Source: CAJQQK01 sp965224225 (GTDB lineage: Bacteria > Pseudomonadota > Alphaproteobacteria > Rhizobiales > Hyphomicrobiaceae). Taken from it: a DNA stretch of 64,000 nt. The position numbers and the translations under genes were made by a program. Each line of letters begins with the position of its first letter. Positions within the stretch are counted from its first letter, which is position 1. Positions 1 to 9,562 of this stretch are shown piece by piece. The notes under the pieces are model-generated. The model was not told the DNA's origin. It did no database searches and saw nothing but the letters and a program-made list of their open reading frames with translations. The stretch is from positions 165,204-229,203 of the forward strand of contig CBDCZF010000001.1 in assembly GCA_965224225.1 (NCBI GenBank), given 5' to 3'.

Positions 1-390
1 GGCGTCGAGGCGCTGCAGGCGAAAGGCAAGCCGCCTTGCCATTTCCTCACCGGTCAGCTCCGCATCGTCATCAGCCTCACGCGGCAATAACAACCGCGAC
101 TTGAGGAACGCCAGCCAGGCCGCCATCACCAGATAGTCGGCCGCCAGCTCAATCCGCAAACGCCTGGCATCGCCGATGAACGCCAGATACTGCTCGGCCA
201 GCTGCAGGATCGAGATACCGGCCAGATCGACCTTCTGGGTTCGCGCCATGGCGAGCAGCAGATCGAGCGGCCCCTCGAAGCCCTCGACGTCGACCATCAG
301 GGATTCGCCTGGATCATTGTCCGGTGCGAGGCGCACGTCGCCGTCGTCCCAGGCGCTCGTATCCGTTTCGCCTTGCGTCTCGTCAGACAT
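1..390 (-). CDS. scpA: ScpA, segregation and condensation protein A (N-terminal part, cut by window edge)
   Basis: ScpA is the kleisin subunit that bridges the SMC ATPase and works with ScpB in chromosome condensation. The first 130 codons are visible; the C-terminal part lies beyond the window. After an acidic leader the protein shows FEGPLDLLL at about residue 38, the signature of the ScpA N-terminal SMC-neck-binding domain, then a helical stretch ending in a LKSRLLLP segment typical of the family. The ATG at 390 lies inside the end of nagZ (8 bp overlap), so the two genes are probably cotranscribed. The nagZ-scpA order matches what I know of rhizobial chromosomes. Family assignment is firm; the remainder of the gene cannot be judged here. 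Confidence 0.9.
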   Translation of the reverse strand, partial: MSDETQGETDTSAWDDGDVRLAPDNDPGESLMVDVEGFEGPLDLLLAMARTQKVDLAGISILQLAEQYLAFIGDARRLRIELAADYLVMAAWLAFLKSRLLLPREADDDAELTGEEMARRLAFRLQRLDA

Positions 391-1438
391 GTCGCCCGCT
401 CCCGCTCCGCAACGCTCCCCAGACGCGATCTAGTGCCTGCTCGATCGCTTGGCCGTCGTCGCCGTCGACGGCCACTCCGCCCCGCTCGATGACGTCGAGA
501 CAGGCTTCATACCGCGCCAGTGCGTCCCCGGAAAGCTCCGGTACTACCGCCGCCACCGCATTCATTTCGCCGGACGTGCCGTTGCAATGCAGCACGACAT
601 CGTTACCCGCAACAAGCAGGTCGCGCGCACGCTCATCGATCCCGCCCGACAGCGCCTGCATCGAAATATCATCGCTCATCAACAGACCTTGAAAGCCGAT
701 GACCCTGCGCACCATATCGATGACGGCTGGCGATGTGCTCGCCGGTGCATCGCGGTCGATCGCCTCGAAGGTGACATGCGCACTCATCGCAGCCGGCAGA
801 TCGGCCAACGCTCCAAACGGCGCGAAGTCCGTTTGCGAAAGCTCTTCGAGAGATGTCGTCACGCGCGGCAGTTCGAAGTGACTGTCGGCACCGGCCCGGC
901 CGTGGCCAGGGATGTGCTTGATCACGGGCAGCACACCGGCACTCTTGAGGCCGTCAGCGACGGCCCGGCCGAGCGCTGCAACCGCTGCCGCATCATGGGC
1001 ATATGCTCTGTCGCCGATCACCCCGTGTGCACCGGCGACCGGCACATCGAGGCACGGCGCACAGTTCGTATTGATGCCAACCGCCTGCAAATGCAGGCCC
1101 TGCCATCGGGCCAGCTGTCTTGCCGCCGCCAAGCCGCCTTCCGGATCATCCCGGTAGAGGGCACCAAAGGCGGCCGCCGGCGGAGAATCGGGCCATTCGG
1201 GGCCCTTGAGCCGCTGTACGCGGCCGCCTTCCTGATCGATCAGGACCAGCGGCCCGCGCTCATAGTCGAGCACTTCCCGAACATCGGCCATCAGCCGCCG
1301 GAGCTGTTCGTTGTCTACAAAATTGCGGGTAAACAGAATAACGCCGCACGGGCGCACGTCACGCAAGAACGCACGCTCCGCCGCTGCGAGGTTGACACCT
1401 GCCAGGCCGACGATCAGCGCCCTCGGCTGCGGGGACAT
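383..1438 (-). CDS. nagZ: Beta-N-acetylhexosaminidase NagZ (GH3)
   Basis: NagZ is a cytoplasmic glycoside hydrolase family 3 enzyme that removes GlcNAc from anhydro-muropeptides during peptidoglycan recycling. The 351-residue protein has the usual single-domain GH3 length. IDQEGGRVQRL lies near residue 68, KHIPGHG (with GADSH just after, carrying the loop histidine) near 170-180, and the nucleophile motif SDDISM near 255. No signal peptide is seen, which fits a cytosolic enzyme. It starts 5 bp downstream of the SPOR-domain gene and overlaps scpA by 8 bp, so SPOR-nagZ-scpA looks like one transcript. Confidence 0.95.
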   Translation of the reverse strand: MSPQPRALIVGLAGVNLAAAERAFLRDVRPCGVILFTRNFVDNEQLRRLMADVREVLDYERGPLVLIDQEGGRVQRLKGPEWPDSPPAAAFGALYRDDPEGGLAAARQLARWQGLHLQAVGINTNCAPCLDVPVAGAHGVIGDRAYAHDAAAVAALGRAVADGLKSAGVLPVIKHIPGHGRAGADSHFELPRVTTSLEELSQTDFAPFGALADLPAAMSAHVTFEAIDRDAPASTSPAVIDMVRRVIGFQGLLMSDDISMQALSGGIDERARDLLVAGNDVVLHCNGTSGEMNAVAAVVPELSGDALARYEACLDVIERGGVAVDGDDGQAIEQALDRVWGALRSGSGRHV

Positions 1439-1443
1439 GGCGA

Positions 1444-3270
1444 TCAGTTCGCTTTGATCCAGCAGCCGCGGTAGCCTTCGGCCTTCAGCGACGAGCAGAC
1501 CGAATTGGCGACACTGCGCGAGCCCGCAGGGCCTACAACCACGCGGTACATCGTGCCAAGCCCGCGCGCGCTCAGGTCCGCCTTTTGCACGGACGGCACC
1601 CGGTTCTGCAGTGGTCCCGGATGCTTTTGCTGCAGCTCGACAAAGCTCTTCAGTGCCTCCATGCGCGAGCGTTTGGTTGCGAGCACGGCCACGTATTGGC
1701 GCGATTGCGTCCGACTGGCAGCGGTTGCTCCGACAGTCGAAGCGGTTTGCCGGCTCGCCTGAGCCGGGCGGCTCGGCGGCCGGACGGCCGGACGCAGAGC
1801 TTCGGTTGCCGCTGTCGTGGCAGTCGATGTCGTGGCAGTCGAACGTTCGGGCTGCTGCGCGTGCGCCATCCGCCAGGCCGTGCCAAGCGCCGATTTCGTC
1901 GGCACCGGCGGCATCGTAGCACTCTTCGTGATAGCCCGATTGATCACGGTTGCCGATCTCGGCGCGTTGACGGTCGTCGGGGTCAGGCTCTTCGGTGTCG
2001 TTGCCGGCATCTTGACCGATGTCGCTTGCGGTGGCGCACTGGGCGGCACAACCGGCGGCAACCCACCAAGCGATCCGGTGGTACTGGGCGTCAGGCTTTC
2101 GACGATATTGATGCCGGGTACCGAGGTCTGGGCATCCTGCGCTGCGGCACCAGCTGCCGCCTTGGCGGTCTCGGCCACTTTCACCGCTTCCGGCGGCTTC
2201 GGAAAGATCAGCCGTCCGTCACGCCCGACCCTGACCGTCGAAACCGAACGCACGCGCCCACTGCTCTCGGTGCCGGCGTTGTCGATCTTCGCCGTCTTGC
2301 TCTCCGAGCCTGCACTGTCGAGCCTGCCAAGCAGCTTGCTGTCGGTATGCGCGAACTTGCGCCCGCCGGGGTCTTTGGGAACGGTTTTCGCCGGCCCACG
2401 GTCGGCCCGCACGATCGGCGTGCCGACACCGCTGTTACCGGCCCGGCCGAGCGAATCGTAAAGCACGACACCACCGCCGGCCAGTACGGCACCGGTGACG
2501 ACCACTGCAGCCATCAGCTTCCAGCTATAACGCTGCGGTTCATCATCGTAGTCGTCATATTCGTCATCATCGTCGAATTCGAACTCGTCTTCCGCGCCGT
2601 AAGGGATATCGGCCGCGGGTGCCAGAGGGTCGATGTCTCCGCTGCCCGCCTGCGCCATGTGAGCCCACTGGCGATCATCGCCGGCAGGATAGGCACCATC
2701 GTTGTCATAGACTGCCTGGTAGGGCTGTCGATCGTCATACTGTCCCGCAACGCCGGCCTCGAGGACCTGCGGATCAGGACTCGCATATCGGTCGCTACCG
2801 CCATAGGCTTCGGCTACCTCGTGGCCACTCGCCTGCTGCGTGTACTGGGCCACCTGCAATTCGTGAGCGAGACCTTCCGGAGCCCCCCCCGGCTGGTCAT
2901 AGGACTGGTAGTAAGACTGGTCAGGTACACCATAGGGATCACCTGCACCGCCGCCCGGCTGCCAGGAGGTATCATAACGGGGCTGATCCAGGCCCTCTTC
3001 CGGAAGGTTGGCATCACGGAAATCTGCAACCCGCGATGCGAACTGCTGATGAAAGTCAGTTCCACCGTTGGCTGCGTATTCACCGGCAGACTGTTCGCCA
3101 TAGGCAACTTCGCCCGGATAGCCGGCCTGATGCGTCGATTGATGCTGCAGGTAGTCGTCTGGATTCTGCAATTCGTCCGCACTGACGCGGGCTTGACGCT
3201 GCATCTCTTCCAGCAACCGGCGTTCACGCCACTCTGGCAAATCCCCGGTCGGATCGTCTGAACGCGTCAT
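1444..3270 (-). CDS. SPOR-domain single-pass membrane protein
   Basis: This protein of about 608 residues has a long hydrophilic, Gln/Tyr/Asp-rich cytoplasmic N-terminus (residues 1-245, ending in an acidic run), one transmembrane helix at about 251-271 and a Pro/Thr/Ala-rich periplasmic linker. The C-terminal 80 residues form a SPOR domain (RQYVAVLATKRSR ... YRVVVGPAGSRSVANSVC), which in known proteins binds denuded glycan strands at the division septum. I chose the ATG at 3270 over an in-frame TTG two codons upstream. It lies between argS and nagZ, the position of the SPOR protein in other rhizobial genomes. Outside the SPOR domain the sequence is low-complexity and gives no function. Confidence 0.85.
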   Translation of the reverse strand: MTRSDDPTGDLPEWRERRLLEEMQRQARVSADELQNPDDYLQHQSTHQAGYPGEVAYGEQSAGEYAANGGTDFHQQFASRVADFRDANLPEEGLDQPRYDTSWQPGGGAGDPYGVPDQSYYQSYDQPGGAPEGLAHELQVAQYTQQASGHEVAEAYGGSDRYASPDPQVLEAGVAGQYDDRQPYQAVYDNDGAYPAGDDRQWAHMAQAGSGDIDPLAPAADIPYGAEDEFEFDDDDEYDDYDDEPQRYSWKLMAAVVVTGAVLAGGGVVLYDSLGRAGNSGVGTPIVRADRGPAKTVPKDPGGRKFAHTDSKLLGRLDSAGSESKTAKIDNAGTESSGRVRSVSTVRVGRDGRLIFPKPPEAVKVAETAKAAAGAAAQDAQTSVPGINIVESLTPSTTGSLGGLPPVVPPSAPPQATSVKMPATTPKSLTPTTVNAPRSATVINRAITKSATMPPVPTKSALGTAWRMAHAQQPERSTATTSTATTAATEALRPAVRPPSRPAQASRQTASTVGATAASRTQSRQYVAVLATKRSRMEALKSFVELQQKHPGPLQNRVPSVQKADLSARGLGTMYRVVVGPAGSRSVANSVCSSLKAEGYRGCWIKAN

Positions 3271-3318
3271 GCCCAAAATCCCGTAATCGAACGTTGCGAT
3301 GCTTTACGAATCACAACT

Positions 3319-5079
3319 CTAACGCATCTCGTCGGGCGCCTCGACGCCTAGCATCGATAATCCAGAGGATATGACAAAACGAGTCGCAAGGACCAGCGCC
3401 AGGCGCGCCAACGTCAGATTCGGTTGTTCTGGCTGGTTAAAGCGCAAATGTGGCGAATCGTTGCCTCTGGCATACTGTGCATGAAAAAACGATGCCAGAT
3501 CATAGAGATAGAATGGCACCCGATGCGGCTCGCGTTCCCGTGCCGCACCCTCGACGACCCGCGGAAAACGGGCGATCAGTTTGATCAGATCACGCTCGCC
3601 CGGATCATCGAGCAGCCCGAAATCAGCCCTTGCAAGCGCCGCCGGCGACAGATCGAGATCAGGCGATGCTGCCTTGGCCGCGCGAAACACCGACTGCGCG
3701 CGGGCATGGGCATATTGCACGTAGAAGACCGGGTTGTCCTTCGACTGCTCGACGACCTTGGCGAGATCGAAATCAAGCGCCGAATCGTGCTTGCGCATCA
3801 GCATCATGAAGCGCACCGGGTCGCGGCCGACCTCGTCGACGACGTCGCGCAGCGCAACGAACGTGCCCGCCCGCTTCGACATGCGTACCGGCTCGCCGTC
3901 GCGCAACACGCGCACGAGCTGGGTGACCGGCGTCTCGAACGACGCCTTGCCGTCGGAAAGCGCACTGACCGCCGCCTTGAGCCGAGGGATGTAGCCGACG
4001 TGATCGGCGCCCAACACATTGAGATAGTGATCGAAGCCGCGCTCGAGCTTGTTGTAGTGATAGGCGACATCGCCGGCAAAGTAGGTGTAGCTGCCGTCCG
4101 ATTTCATCAACGCGCGGTCCATGTCGTCGCCGAACTCGGTCGAACGAAACAGCGTTTGGTCGCGGTCCTCCCACTCGTCCTCGTCATGCCCCTTGGGCCG
4201 CGGCAGGCGTCCCTCATAGATCAGGCCCTTTTCGCGCAATACCTCGATTGCCTCGGCGACCTGATCACGCCCGCCTTCCGTCAGCGAGCGCTCGGAAAAG
4301 AACACGTCGTGGCGCACGTTGAGTTCGCCGAGATCTTCGCGGATCGTCGCCATCAGCGCTTCGATGGCGACCTTGCGGGCGATCGGCAAATAGCCCGCCT
4401 CGTCTTCGCCAAGCAGCATATCGGCATGGGCCGAGGCAAGCGCTGCCCCGATCGGGATCATATAGTCGCCCGGATAAAGCCCTTCCGGGATCTCGCCGAT
4501 GTCCTCGCCCAGCGCCTCGCGATAGCGCAGGTAGGCGGTGCGCCCGAGCTTGTCGACCTGGGCGCCGGCATCGTTGATGTAGTATTCCCGCGTCACCTTA
4601 AAGCCAGCCTTGGCCAGCACATTGGCCAACGCATCGCCGAACACCGCGCCGCGGCAATGACCGATATGCATCGGCCCTGTCGGATTGGCCGAGACGAACT
4701 CGACATGCACCGTCTGGCCCGCGCCGAGGTCCGAGCCCCCGAAGTCATCGCCTTCGCTCAGCGCCTCGTCGAGAACACCGTGCCAGACCGCCTGGGCGAG
4801 GCGGATGTTGAGGAACCCGGGTCCGGCAACCTCTGCACTTTCAAGATCATCATCACCCTCCAACTCAGCCGCGAGGGCGGTTGCGATATCACGCGGCTTC
4901 CGGCCTGCCCGCTTGGCGAGCACCATCGCCGCGTTCGAGGCGACGTCACCGTGCGCCGGATCGCGCGGCTCCTGCACCTCGACGCCGGTAAAGTCGAGAT
5001 CGCCGGGTAGCGCGCCTGCCGCCTGGAGACGTTCGAGCGCAGCAATGATCTTGGCCTCGACGGTCCTGAAAATATTCAT
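3319..5079 (-). CDS. argS: Arginyl-tRNA synthetase
   Basis: ArgS charges tRNA-Arg in the cytosol. The protein of about 586 residues has the family's usual length. An N-terminal Add1-like domain includes DPAHGDVASNAAMVLAK. The class I HIGH motif follows (ANPTGPMHIGHCRGA, near residue 135), then YYINDAGAQVD, and a relaxed KMSKS equivalent, VRMSKRAG, near 405, as is common in ArgRS. The C-terminal anticodon-binding domain ends in a conserved LGVEAPDEMR-type tail. An upstream GTG at 5082 directly precedes the chosen ATG at 5079. It sits 48 bp upstream of the SPOR gene and about 100 bp downstream of dgt. Confidence 0.97.
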   Translation of the reverse strand: MNIFRTVEAKIIAALERLQAAGALPGDLDFTGVEVQEPRDPAHGDVASNAAMVLAKRAGRKPRDIATALAAELEGDDDLESAEVAGPGFLNIRLAQAVWHGVLDEALSEGDDFGGSDLGAGQTVHVEFVSANPTGPMHIGHCRGAVFGDALANVLAKAGFKVTREYYINDAGAQVDKLGRTAYLRYREALGEDIGEIPEGLYPGDYMIPIGAALASAHADMLLGEDEAGYLPIARKVAIEALMATIREDLGELNVRHDVFFSERSLTEGGRDQVAEAIEVLREKGLIYEGRLPRPKGHDEDEWEDRDQTLFRSTEFGDDMDRALMKSDGSYTYFAGDVAYHYNKLERGFDHYLNVLGADHVGYIPRLKAAVSALSDGKASFETPVTQLVRVLRDGEPVRMSKRAGTFVALRDVVDEVGRDPVRFMMLMRKHDSALDFDLAKVVEQSKDNPVFYVQYAHARAQSVFRAAKAASPDLDLSPAALARADFGLLDDPGERDLIKLIARFPRVVEGAAREREPHRVPFYLYDLASFFHAQYARGNDSPHLRFNQPEQPNLTLARLALVLATRFVISSGLSMLGVEAPDEMR

Positions 5080-5175
5080 CACTCAACCTTGTTCGCTTTG
5101 CGCATCCCGGCGCCGGCCCGATCTGCCGCCCCGCCCCGAAGTTCTCTCGCAATGACTGGCTATGTCTGCAGGCGG

Positions 5176-6408
5176 TTATCGCAGTTCCGGCGTAGCGTCA
5201 AACCACTGCTCGTGCTGCTCGATGGCATAGCGGTCGGTCATGCCGGCAACGAAGTCAGCGACCAGCCGCAGCCGGCCGCCGTCATCGAGTTCGCCTGCCA
5301 TCCGCGCCCAGTCCTCGGGCAATTGCGCGCGGCCGCTGGCAAAGGCGCTGACCAGGTCACTGACAATGCTTTCCGCCCGGTCCATCACGTGCATCACCCG
5401 GCGATGGTAATAGAGACGGTCGAACAGGAAGGTGCGCAATTCACGGAGCTGCAGAAAGGTTGCTCCCGAAAACCCGACCATCGGCCGGCCGGCACCACGA
5501 ATATCGAGAACGCTCGAAGGCGAAAGCCTTGCCAGACGCGCGCGGCTTTCGAGGACGACATCGCTGATCAGTTCCGTGATCAGGCGGCGCACCAGTTCGT
5601 AGATGTCACGCGACCGGTCCCGCGTCGGACGCCTTCCGAGTGCTGCCAGACCATCGCGTAGAAGTTGTACATCTCCCAGATCGCCGATCTCGATCAGCCC
5701 GGCCCGCAGGCCGTCATCGATGTCGTGCGTGTGCCAGGCGATATCATCGGCAATTGCTGCGACCTGGGCCTCCGCCGAAGCGAACTGGTCCAGCTCGAGA
5801 TCCATCCCCTTCTGAAAGCCCGCCAGCGCGCTGACGACCCGCCAGTCGGACTCATTACTGGAAAGCGCCGGCGGACCATTGTGCTTGATCAGCCCTTCCA
5901 GGCTTTCCCAGGTGAGGTTCAGGCCGTCGAAGCCGGCGTATTTCATCTCGAGATGCGTGACGACCCGGAAACTCTGGACATTGTGGTCGAAGCCGCCGAC
6001 CGCCTGGACCGCCTCATCGAGGGCCCGTTCACCGGCGTGACCAAACGGCGGATGGCCGAGATCATGGGCCAGTGCCAGCACCTCGGCCAAATCCTCATCA
6101 AGGCGCAACTGGCGCGCAATCGTGCGTGCGATCTGCGCCACCTCCAGCGAGTGCGTCAGCCGGGTACGAAAATGATCGCCTTCGTGGAAGACAAACATCT
6201 GCGTCTTGTACATCAGACGGCGGAAGGTCGTGGAATGCAGCACGCGGTCGCGATCGCGCTGCCAGGGCGAGCGTGTCGGGCATTCCGGCTCAACGATCAG
6301 CCGGCCACGGCTTTGCACAGCGCTTGCAGCATATGGCCCAAGCGAACGCTCGCCGGGCGCCAGCCGCTCGCCGTAGTGCTCGCCCGCCTCAGCTGCCAAT
6401 GGCTGCAT
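5176..6408 (-). CDS. dgt: Deoxyguanosinetriphosphate triphosphohydrolase-like protein
   Basis: Dgt-like HD hydrolases cleave dNTPs to deoxynucleoside and triphosphate. The 410-residue protein carries the HD signature: the histidine in RLTHSLEVAQ, HDLGHPPFGHAGE about 35 residues later, and the distal metal-binding aspartate in AIADDIAWHTHDIDD. It corresponds to the shorter type-2 dGTPase-like subfamily common in alphaproteobacteria. The start at 6408 faces erpA at 6554, leaving a 145 bp shared promoter region. Substrate preference cannot be read from sequence. Confidence 0.93.
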   Translation of the reverse strand: MQPLAAEAGEHYGERLAPGERSLGPYAASAVQSRGRLIVEPECPTRSPWQRDRDRVLHSTTFRRLMYKTQMFVFHEGDHFRTRLTHSLEVAQIARTIARQLRLDEDLAEVLALAHDLGHPPFGHAGERALDEAVQAVGGFDHNVQSFRVVTHLEMKYAGFDGLNLTWESLEGLIKHNGPPALSSNESDWRVVSALAGFQKGMDLELDQFASAEAQVAAIADDIAWHTHDIDDGLRAGLIEIGDLGDVQLLRDGLAALGRRPTRDRSRDIYELVRRLITELISDVVLESRARLARLSPSSVLDIRGAGRPMVGFSGATFLQLRELRTFLFDRLYYHRRVMHVMDRAESIVSDLVSAFASGRAQLPEDWARMAGELDDGGRLRLVADFVAGMTDRYAIEQHEQWFDATPELR

Positions 6409-6553
6409 CGATCACTCCATCGAGGCATTTCCCCGGACCGCCGGTCCCCACTTGGCCCGGCCGGCGAACGCCACTACATTACCATCAAATCACGGATCGG
6501 GTGCTGGTGCCCATATTCACACGCGAGATATAGGGATTCGGGAAAACCCCAAC

Positions 6554-6910
6554 ATGACAACGGTTAACCCTACAGAACTGGGCACGACAAATGTGCGCGT
6601 CACGCCGGGCGCTGCAGCCCGCATAAACCTGATCACAGCAAGCGAAGCGACAAACAAGCTCTTGCGCCTCAGCGTCGAGGGTGGCGGCTGCTCGGGCTTT
6701 CAGTACAAGTTCGACCTTGTCGCCCGCTCGGAGGCCGACGACCTGATCATCGAGCAGGACGGCGCCACGGTCCTGGTCGATCCCATATCCCTGCCCTTCC
6801 TAGAAGGTGCCGAGCTTGACTATGTGCAGGAACTGATCGGTGCCTCCTTCAAGGTCAACAACCCGAACGCTCAGGCCTCCTGCGGCTGCGGCACCAGCTT
6901 CACGATCTGA
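6554..6910 (+). CDS. erpA: Iron-sulfur cluster insertion protein (HesB/IscA family, ErpA-like)
   Basis: A-type carrier that hands Fe-S clusters to apo-enzymes. The 118-residue protein has the three conserved cysteines of the family: one in VEGGGCSGFQYKF and two in the C-terminal SCGCGTSF motif. I chose the ATG at 6554 because homology begins just after it; longer upstream reading adds unrelated residues. It is divergent from dgt and lies 43 bp upstream of xthA, so the two are probably cotranscribed. ErpA is the best name given the dgt neighbourhood in alphaproteobacteria, but IscA or SufA cannot be excluded by sequence alone. Confidence 0.92.
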   Translation: MTTVNPTELGTTNVRVTPGAAARINLITASEATNKLLRLSVEGGGCSGFQYKFDLVARSEADDLIIEQDGATVLVDPISLPFLEGAELDYVQELIGASFKVNNPNAQASCGCGTSFTI

Positions 6911-6953
6911 CCGGACCATCGTCCACCCTCCAGGTTACGACCAACGGACAAAC

Positions 6954-7736
6954 ATGAAAATCGCGACCTGGAACATCAACGGCATCAAGGCCCGCATCGA
7001 CAACGTGCAGACCTGGCTCAAGGAAGCCGAGCCTGACGTCGTCTGCCTGCAGGAGATCAAGTCGGTCGACGAGAACTTCCCGGCCGAGATCTTCGAGGAC
7101 TTGGGCTACAACGTCGCCGTCCACGGCCAGAAGAGTTTCAACGGCGTCGCCCTGCTCTCCAAACACCCTATCGACGACGTAACACGCGGCCTGGCCGGTG
7201 ACGACGGTGACGAACAGGCCCGCTACATTGAAGCGCTCATCACCGGTCCCGGCCGGCCGGTCCGCGTGATCGGCATCTACCTGCCCAACGGCAATCCCCT
7301 AGGCACTGAAAAGTTCGACTACAAATTGGCCTGGATGGCACGGCTACACACCAAGGCCTGCGCCTTGCTGGAAGCCGAAGAGCCCTTTCTGATCGCCGGC
7401 GACTACAACGTCATTCCTGATCCCGCCGATTGCCGCAACCCAAAGGCCTGGCAGGATGACGCGCTCTACCAGCCCGAGAGCCGCGATGCCTATTTCGCGC
7501 TTCTCAATCTCGGCCTGACGGACGCTATCCGCGCCGTCACCGGTGCGCCGGAAACGTTCACGTTCTGGGACTATCAGGCCGGCGCCTGGCAGAAGAACAA
7601 CGGCATCCGCATCGACCACGTCCTGCTTTCGCCGCCTGTCGCCGATCGGCTAAACGGCGCTGCCATCGACCGCCACACGCGCGGCTGGGAAAAGCCGTCG
7701 GATCATGTCCCCGTCTGGGTCGACATCGCCGATTGA
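6954..7736 (+). CDS. xthA: Exodeoxyribonuclease III (AP endonuclease)
   Basis: XthA nicks DNA 5' of abasic sites and degrades 3' ends in base excision repair. The 260-residue protein starts MKIATWNINGIKAR and shows the metal-binding glutamate in LQEIK, the catalytic block GIYLPNGNPLGTEKF, GDYNVIPDPADC, and the C-terminal RIDHVLLS and SDHVPVWVDI motifs with the catalytic Asp-His pair. All expected active-site residues of the exonuclease/endonuclease/phosphatase fold are visible. The ATG at 6954 was chosen because family homology starts exactly there. Confidence 0.96.
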   Translation: MKIATWNINGIKARIDNVQTWLKEAEPDVVCLQEIKSVDENFPAEIFEDLGYNVAVHGQKSFNGVALLSKHPIDDVTRGLAGDDGDEQARYIEALITGPGRPVRVIGIYLPNGNPLGTEKFDYKLAWMARLHTKACALLEAEEPFLIAGDYNVIPDPADCRNPKAWQDDALYQPESRDAYFALLNLGLTDAIRAVTGAPETFTFWDYQAGAWQKNNGIRIDHVLLSPPVADRLNGAAIDRHTRGWEKPSDHVPVWVDIAD

Positions 7737-7834
7737 GCGAGTGCGTTTTGCAGGCATCCGGTTGAATCCGGCTGATCGTCGGCCGATTGCACCGTTTGGG
7801 AGTGCGGCCGTGTAGGCGTGCGCGGTATGGACAA

Positions 7835-9034
7835 TCAGTCCGGCACTCGTGGTTGCGCGCCAAGGACCTCGCGCAACCGGAGCCGCGGGAACGCTGAATT
7901 ACCCATCATCACATCACGACCCTGCCCGCTGCCGTCCGGCCGCAATGAAAAGCCTGCTTCGGGCTGCTTGGTCCGGGACATGCGCTCAGCGTTTGAATCA
8001 GTGGCCGACCGGTCGATTGCCGCGACACCGCGGGTCCCGCTACCTCCCAGCACGGCGCCTGCCGCCAGCGTCTCTTCTTGCTTCTTGAAGACACCGACCA
8101 CATCGCCATTGGCGCAGGTTCGCTGCACGCCGTCGCCCAAGCGGCCAAGTTCATCACCATTCGCGTGACTGACCGTGGTGCGTCCGTACCGCTGACGCCA
8201 GCCGTCGACGATGTCACGCACCTTGCCGCGGGATCGTGCATCGGCCTGGCAGAAAATGTTCTGGTGAACATCTTCAATCCAGAACCGGTCTTCCTCGCCG
8301 GCGTTCTCGGCAGCCACCGTGATCAGCGCCAGTGCGCGCACCGGATCGCGCCCCAAATATCGCCCGTCCCAGTATAGGTTGGCAAGGAACGCCTGGGCGC
8401 CCGCATGCCCGCCTTTCGACAACTTGGCCAGCCAGTTGAGCGCGTACCTGACACGCATTTCGACGCCGTCACCCGACAGATAGTGCTTGGCCAATTCAAA
8501 CTGCGCATCCTCATCATCGAAATAGGAGGCCGCGTGATCGAAGAATTTCAGCGCGCGCTGCGTGTTGGGCGCGATATTGAGCGCCCGAATCCCGTCACGC
8601 TCGTACCGCGCGATCGAAATCAGCGCCTTGGCAACGTAGGGGGCAACCCGAAAGTCCTTGGGATCGACCCTCGAGTGGTCCTTGACGATCTCCCTCAGCA
8701 GGCCGTAGGCGCGACCATGATCGGTCCAGCCGCCGCTGTTGTCGGAATAGATCTTGGCTAGGTAGAACTTGGCCCGCATGACGCCGTGATCAGCCGCAAA
8801 TGCCAGTGCCGGCACGGCGATCGCGTAATCGCGGCCCTTGTAGGCGCTGAGCCCCTGCATGAAGGCTGCCGACTGTGAGGCGAATGTCACCTTGTCGCGA
8901 GCCTGAAGCGATGTGACGCCGGCCAGCAGCGCAACCATCGCTGCCATTCCAGCCGCCTTATATGTGAGCCTTGGAAACAACTTCAGCCTTTCGCCCGCTT
9001 GCGCACCGGCGCCTGCCAGTGTCTCGAACTCCAA
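7835..9034 (-). CDS. exoR: ExoR-like periplasmic Sel1-repeat regulator
   Basis: The protein of about 399 residues has a basic N-terminus, a hydrophobic signal segment (AAMVALLAGVTSLQA) and then Sel1-like helical repeats. Examples are AFAADHGVMRAKFYLAKIYS, DAQFELAKHYLSGDGVE and HAGAQAFLANLYWDGRYLG. Order and wording resemble rhizobial ExoR, which sits in the periplasm and inhibits the ExoS sensor kinase, so controlling exopolysaccharide and motility. The last 130 residues are Gly/Arg/Ser-rich and not part of the ExoR core. The start appears to be TTG at 9034, with GGGGAG 8 nt upstream and no in-frame ATG before the signal segment. No exoS or chvI lies in the window. Sel1 family is secure; ExoR orthology is likely but inferred. 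Confidence 0.7.
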   Translation of the reverse strand: MEFETLAGAGAQAGERLKLFPRLTYKAAGMAAMVALLAGVTSLQARDKVTFASQSAAFMQGLSAYKGRDYAIAVPALAFAADHGVMRAKFYLAKIYSDNSGGWTDHGRAYGLLREIVKDHSRVDPKDFRVAPYVAKALISIARYERDGIRALNIAPNTQRALKFFDHAASYFDDEDAQFELAKHYLSGDGVEMRVRYALNWLAKLSKGGHAGAQAFLANLYWDGRYLGRDPVRALALITVAAENAGEEDRFWIEDVHQNIFCQADARSRGKVRDIVDGWRQRYGRTTVSHANGDELGRLGDGVQRTCANGDVVGVFKKQEETLAAGAVLGGSGTRGVAAIDRSATDSNAERMSRTKQPEAGFSLRPDGSGQGRDVMMGNSAFPRLRLREVLGAQPRVPD

Positions 9035-9562
9035 CGCCCGAACTCCCCATTATTTGATCCGAGCCTCAAGACAACTTCTTGATTATGCTCAGGATTCACA
9101 AACACAACTCGATCTTCGCCGGGAGTACAGGTGCCCTATGCCGAACACTGGCGTTGATGAACACTCATTCAGTTTTGTGGCTCAATCGTGGCATACACGA
9201 TTGAAAACGTTGCAGGTTCGCCACATGCCGACAGCAACTGTCCGCACCCGCGATCCCCGCTCATTTGCGAACCCGATCTCCGGCGCAGCGTTGCGGTTTT
9301 TGACCGATGCACAAGGCCAATTGAAGGCCCAAAAAAGATCTTCCGATGACAAACCGACCAAGCTTTCTGGACGTCTCAAAGCAACCGTTACAACAGTTTC
9401 GAAGATGCCCATCGAGCGCCCACGCATCGCCGAAAATCTATCCGCGCCGGCCGCAATACTCGGCCCCAATTGATCACATTACCAACCCGAAGGCGCCCCA
9501 ATCGGATGGTCAGTGTTGGTTAACCTGAATGGAAATTCAGCTTTATGAACGGGAGCTGAAGC
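9035..9562. other. Non-coding interval between divergent ExoR-like and DUF2939 genes
   Basis: This 528 bp stretch lies between two divergently oriented starts, so it should hold both promoters. Short open frames run through it on both strands (9138-9473 plus, 9182-9469 minus), but neither has a ribosome binding site or recognisable protein family. I see no inverted repeat or RNA gene here. Confidence 0.5.

Noticed and set aside
449..1474. Long plus-strand open frame antisense to nagZ
   Set aside because: Shadow of a GC-rich real gene; codon composition is atypical and nagZ has full catalytic motifs.
9182..9469. 95-codon minus-strand open frame in the gap before the DUF2939 gene
   Set aside because: No ribosome binding site, no family resemblance and an overlapping open frame of equal quality on the other strand.
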